A program made the position numbers and the translations under genes. 46,278 nucleotides of DNA, from NCBI GenBank assembly GCA_016209605.1, contig JACQVS010000145.1:1-46278 (forward strand). Reading direction: 5' to 3'. The notes under the pieces are model-generated. The model was given only the letters and a program-made list of their open reading frames with translations, was not told where the DNA came from and made no database searches. Below, piece after piece: positions 43,737 through 46,278 of this stretch (the stretch's first letter is position 1; the number at the start of each line of letters is the position of its first letter). Source of the stretch: Planctomycetota bacterium. Its GTDB lineage: Bacteria > Planctomycetota > UBA8108 > JACQVS01.

Positions 43737-44141
43737 AACTTAAACGAACTTTGCCTGGCCGCCACTTTTTTGTCGCCGGCGGAGAGCCTGGAAGGGAGTG
43801 GGTCGTTTGGGATACAATTGCCGGGCGCCTTGACACGGCCGTCCTCTTCGGGGGCCAGGTCAAGACCCTTTCCAAAAGTCAAGTGATTGTAAAACAATGG
43901 CTTGTGAAATCGTCCGCGGGCTTCACAAATTGGAATGGGGATTGCTTTCAATCCTCACAGCTTTCTCTACGGAACGATGCGCCGGGCCAGAGGCGCGTTT
44001 CGGGAGTAGGAAGGATATAGCGTTCATTGGACCGTTTCGCGGTTTCTCCTCAAGGAGAGACTTCGATGGGCTCTTTGATGAGGACTCTGCCCGGCGCCTC
44101 TTACCCTTCCCGGCATCTTTCCAAAACGGAGGGCTTTGGAA
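43737..44141. other. Non-coding gap between dinG and the third dockerin gene
   Basis: This 405-nt divergent spacer must hold the promoters of both genes. A consensus -35 TTGACA is at 43830-43835 (plus strand) without a matching -10. A small inverted repeat ATTGT-AAA-ACAAT lies in the middle. A Shine-Dalgarno GGAGGG at 44128-44133 precedes the dockerin ATG by 8 nt. No other feature was recognised. Confidence 0.5.
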
Positions 44142-46278
44142 ATGATCCGCCAGCTTTTCTCCGGCTGGATCGGTCTCGGCATCCTTTTCGCCGGCGGCTT
44201 TCCTGGCAGCGCTCTCCGGGCCGCCGACTTCGGGCGCGGCGATGGGGATGGGAGCGGGGCGATCGAGTCGAGCGATGCCCTCCGCATCCTCCATTACCTC
44301 TTCCGCGGCCAGGGGCCTCTCGAGTGCGAGGATGCGGCCGATGCCGATGACAGCGGCGCCCTCGACCTCACCGATCCCATCACCATCCTGTTGCACCTCT
44401 ACCTCGGCGGCCCGGCCCCCCCGGCCCCCTTTCCGGCCTGCGGCTCCGATCCCACGCCGGATCCCCTCGACTGCCGGTACTTCCCGGCCTGCCCGCAAAG
44501 CTGCGAGGCGGCGGCGCAGCCGCTCCTCTGCGCGCTGGAAGGGGACGGGCTCCTTTGCCCGGGCGGGGTGGTCGCGCTCAAGGGGGTGAATTTCCCCAGG
44601 GACCTGAACCTCTTCGAGGCGCGCTTCCGCGGCCCCTCGGCCGCGCTCCTGGGGGCCCCCCTCTCGGTCGAATTCCCCCCCGATCCGGACCCCCGCGACG
44701 GCCTCGATTCGAGGCTCGAGGTGCTGGTGCCGGCGGGCCTCGAGTCGGGGCTGCTCGAGCTTTTCGCCGGCGGCCTGTTCGCCGGGGCGGCCGGTTACCG
44801 GGCCTGCCCGATGGTTTACGGGTTCGGGATCGGGGCGGATGGGAAAAGGGACACGCTGGAGGATCCAGCAAGAGATTTCGGCGAGCCGGAAATCAGCGTG
44901 GCGACGGTTTTTCTCTATGGCATTAACTTTGGCCAAGACATGGAGATCCTTCTGGAGGATGGCCAAGGGTCGAGAGCCTTAATTACCCAAGGCAATTTTC
45001 AGGTGCTGCCGGATAGGCTGGAGAGCGGCTTGCAATCCCTACGCTTTAATCTTGTTGGAGTGTCACTGGCGATTCGATCACCGCGAGACAACATCAGGGT
45101 CACCATTCGTCTCCATGAATTTCGCTCTAACACCGTCGTTCTCCCTATCCAACAGCCTTCCGACAGCGCTCCGGACAAGCCCCTCGGCCCGGTGGTGAAC
45201 GGAGTCATCCTGCCGGCCGGCGTCCGCGGCGGTCCCATCCGCCTGCGTTACTCCTTTTACGACCGGCCGATCGAGATGTCCTACCAGATGCTCTTTGAGT
45301 GGACGGCCGATGGCGGCAAGAGCTGGCACCCGGCCCTCTCCAAGGAAGACGATCCCGAAAGCCACGGGACGCGGCTGGTGGTGCCGGGCCAACTTCTCTT
45401 CGACTCTCCGGCCGGCCTCCTCCCCTCCGGCGGCGCGCTCAAGACCTTCACCTGGGACGCGCTCAAGGACCCCCGGCTCTTCCAGACCCTGGTCGATACC
45501 GGGCGGCGCCAACAGCCAATCCACTTCCGGGTCCAGGCCAAGGCCGAGTTCGCCGCTCCCGGGCGCTCGATCCCAGACCTCGGCCTCCTCTTCGAGACCC
45601 CACCCCTTGCCTATTTCGACCTGGGGGAGCGGCCCGGCGACCCTGGGGAGGCGCTGCGCCAGGCGGAATACGCCGAGGAGTTCGAAAGCACCTTCGGCGC
45701 CGACGCCGCGGCGACCACGGCGCTCTGGGGACCGCCGTTCAACCCGGGGCTGCTCGCGGGCAAGCTCGATCCCCGGCCCGCGCCGGCTTTCGGCGCGGGA
45801 ACCTTTGACCTCGTCCTCGGCCCCAGCTCCCCCAGGCCGGATAACTTGATAGGCGAATTCTACCGGATAGACACCGCGCGGCTGCGGATCACCCACGAGG
45901 CCACGCTCCATTTCGACCGCGGCGATGTCCAGGTCTCCACCCCCGTCTTTCCGATCGGGGCGCGGCCCAACCCGGGGGAAGGCTCCGGCGAGTTCCACCT
46001 GCGCGCCTTGACGATCGCGGCCGGCATGGAGGTGCGCGCCGCCGGGAGCCGGCCGCTGGTCGTGAAGCTCTCCGGGGAGGGGCTGGGCGAAGGCGATCTG
46101 GTTTTCCAGCACGGCGGGACCCTGCTCGCGAGCGGCCAGGCCGGCGCGCCGGCTGAAATGGGGCCGGGCGGCGGCGAGCCGGGGGCGGGAGGGGAGGGCG
46201 TCCTGGGAGCAGGCGAGGGCGGGGGCGGCGCGGCCATCATCTTGACCGGGACGGGGGGGCCGGGCAGCCTCCTCGCCC
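44142..46278 (+). CDS. Secreted dockerin protein, cut by the window end
   Basis: At least 712 codons, open to the last base, so the C-terminus is missing. ATG at 44142 follows GGAGGG by 8 nt. Signal peptide about 1-28 (LFSGWIGLGILFAGGFPGSA). A dockerin pair sits at the N-terminus, 30-90 (GRGDGDGSGAIESSDALRIL, DADDSGALDLTDPITILLHL), unlike the two other dockerin proteins here, which have it at the C-terminus. Two IPT/TIG-like segments follow (ALKGVNFPRD; VFLYGINFGQDMEIL). The last visible part is Gly-rich (GGGEPGAGGEGV, AGEGGGGAAIILTG). Residues about 240-343 are encoded by DNA with much weaker GC3 bias than the rest. Likely a surface or extracellular protein. Confidence 0.85.
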   Translation, partial: MIRQLFSGWIGLGILFAGGFPGSALRAADFGRGDGDGSGAIESSDALRILHYLFRGQGPLECEDAADADDSGALDLTDPITILLHLYLGGPAPPAPFPACGSDPTPDPLDCRYFPACPQSCEAAAQPLLCALEGDGLLCPGGVVALKGVNFPRDLNLFEARFRGPSAALLGAPLSVEFPPDPDPRDGLDSRLEVLVPAGLESGLLELFAGGLFAGAAGYRACPMVYGFGIGADGKRDTLEDPARDFGEPEISVATVFLYGINFGQDMEILLEDGQGSRALITQGNFQVLPDRLESGLQSLRFNLVGVSLAIRSPRDNIRVTIRLHEFRSNTVVLPIQQPSDSAPDKPLGPVVNGVILPAGVRGGPIRLRYSFYDRPIEMSYQMLFEWTADGGKSWHPALSKEDDPESHGTRLVVPGQLLFDSPAGLLPSGGALKTFTWDALKDPRLFQTLVDTGRRQQPIHFRVQAKAEFAAPGRSIPDLGLLFETPPLAYFDLGERPGDPGEALRQAEYAEEFESTFGADAAATTALWGPPFNPGLLAGKLDPRPAPAFGAGTFDLVLGPSSPRPDNLIGEFYRIDTARLRITHEATLHFDRGDVQVSTPVFPIGARPNPGEGSGEFHLRALTIAAGMEVRAAGSRPLVVKLSGEGLGEGDLVFQHGGTLLASGQAGAPAEMGPGGGEPGAGGEGVLGAGEGGGGAAIILTGTGGPGSLLA

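Noticed and set aside
44084..44350. Small frame starting with ATG at 44084 after AAGGAG, upstream of the third dockerin gene
   Set aside because: It overlaps the signal-peptide and dockerin coding part in another frame and gives an Arg-rich, featureless product.
1..46278. CRISPR arrays, tRNA, rRNA and intact transposases
   Set aside because: Read through for regularly spaced repeats, tRNA-like cloverleafs and transposase motifs; none was recognised. A dedicated tool could still find a tRNA that I missed.

Overview
The window looks like a chromosomal segment of a GC-rich member of the Planctomycetota or a close relative. The marker is a DUF1549/DUF1553 (PSCyt2/PSD1-type) protein followed by a PPC-domain partner. 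Supporting signs are two ECF sigma factor/serine-threonine kinase pairs with beta-propeller tails, CotH-like and dockerin-bearing secreted proteins, and high GC3 codon use. No rRNA, tRNA, CRISPR array or intact insertion sequence was recognised. Most genes lie on the minus strand.

Layout. 0.1-0.9 kb: a higBA toxin-antitoxin pair with a well-formed operator. 1-8.6 kb (minus): ECF sigma factor, WD40 Ser/Thr kinase, and a secreted ELW-x-x-DGT repeat/PKD/dockerin protein. 8.7-15.1 kb: a secreted clan GH-D-like glycosidase, a CotH protein and RecQ. 15.3-18.9 kb: a minor-pilin operon (GspI/PilV-like, GspJ/PilW-like, a large PilX-like protein) plus a tail-anchored secreted protein. 19.2-20.5 kb: PhoA-type alkaline phosphatase. 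20.6-25.6 kb: DUF1549/DUF1553 protein and PPC protein. 25.7-26.7 kb: a remnant of a dockerin gene end, then a nucleotidyltransferase with a small overlapping partner. 26.8-33.4 kb: a second sigma/kinase/secreted-dockerin locus, with FG-GAP instead of WD40 propellers. 33.5-34.9 kb: an orphan HicB-like gene and a SirB1-like protein. 35-37.3 kb (plus): a two-domain SagB-type oxidoreductase coupled to a metallo-beta-lactamase-fold hydrolase. 37.3-43.7 kb: B3/B4 domain protein, redoxin, alpha/beta hydrolase, MobA-like nucleotidyltransferase, and a DinG-type helicase with an N-terminal JAMM domain. 44.1 kb to the end (plus): a third secreted dockerin protein, cut by the window edge.

How it fits together. 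The most interesting pattern is that ECF sigma - transmembrane kinase with C-terminal propeller - secreted dockerin protein occurs twice in the same order. In each locus sigma and kinase overlap, so their translation is probably coupled. The kinase and the secreted protein carry repeat families of a similar kind: WD40 with ELW-DGT repeats in the first, FG-GAP with FG-GAP in the second. Sigma/kinase pairs are known from Planctomycetes and from EcfP/PknT in Vibrio. The linked secreted propeller-dockerin protein as a possible third part is inference. Other notable points are the JAMM-DinG fusion, the 104-nt gene overlap in the nucleotidyltransferase pair, two toxin-antitoxin-type genes that look leaderless, and several perfect inverted repeats.
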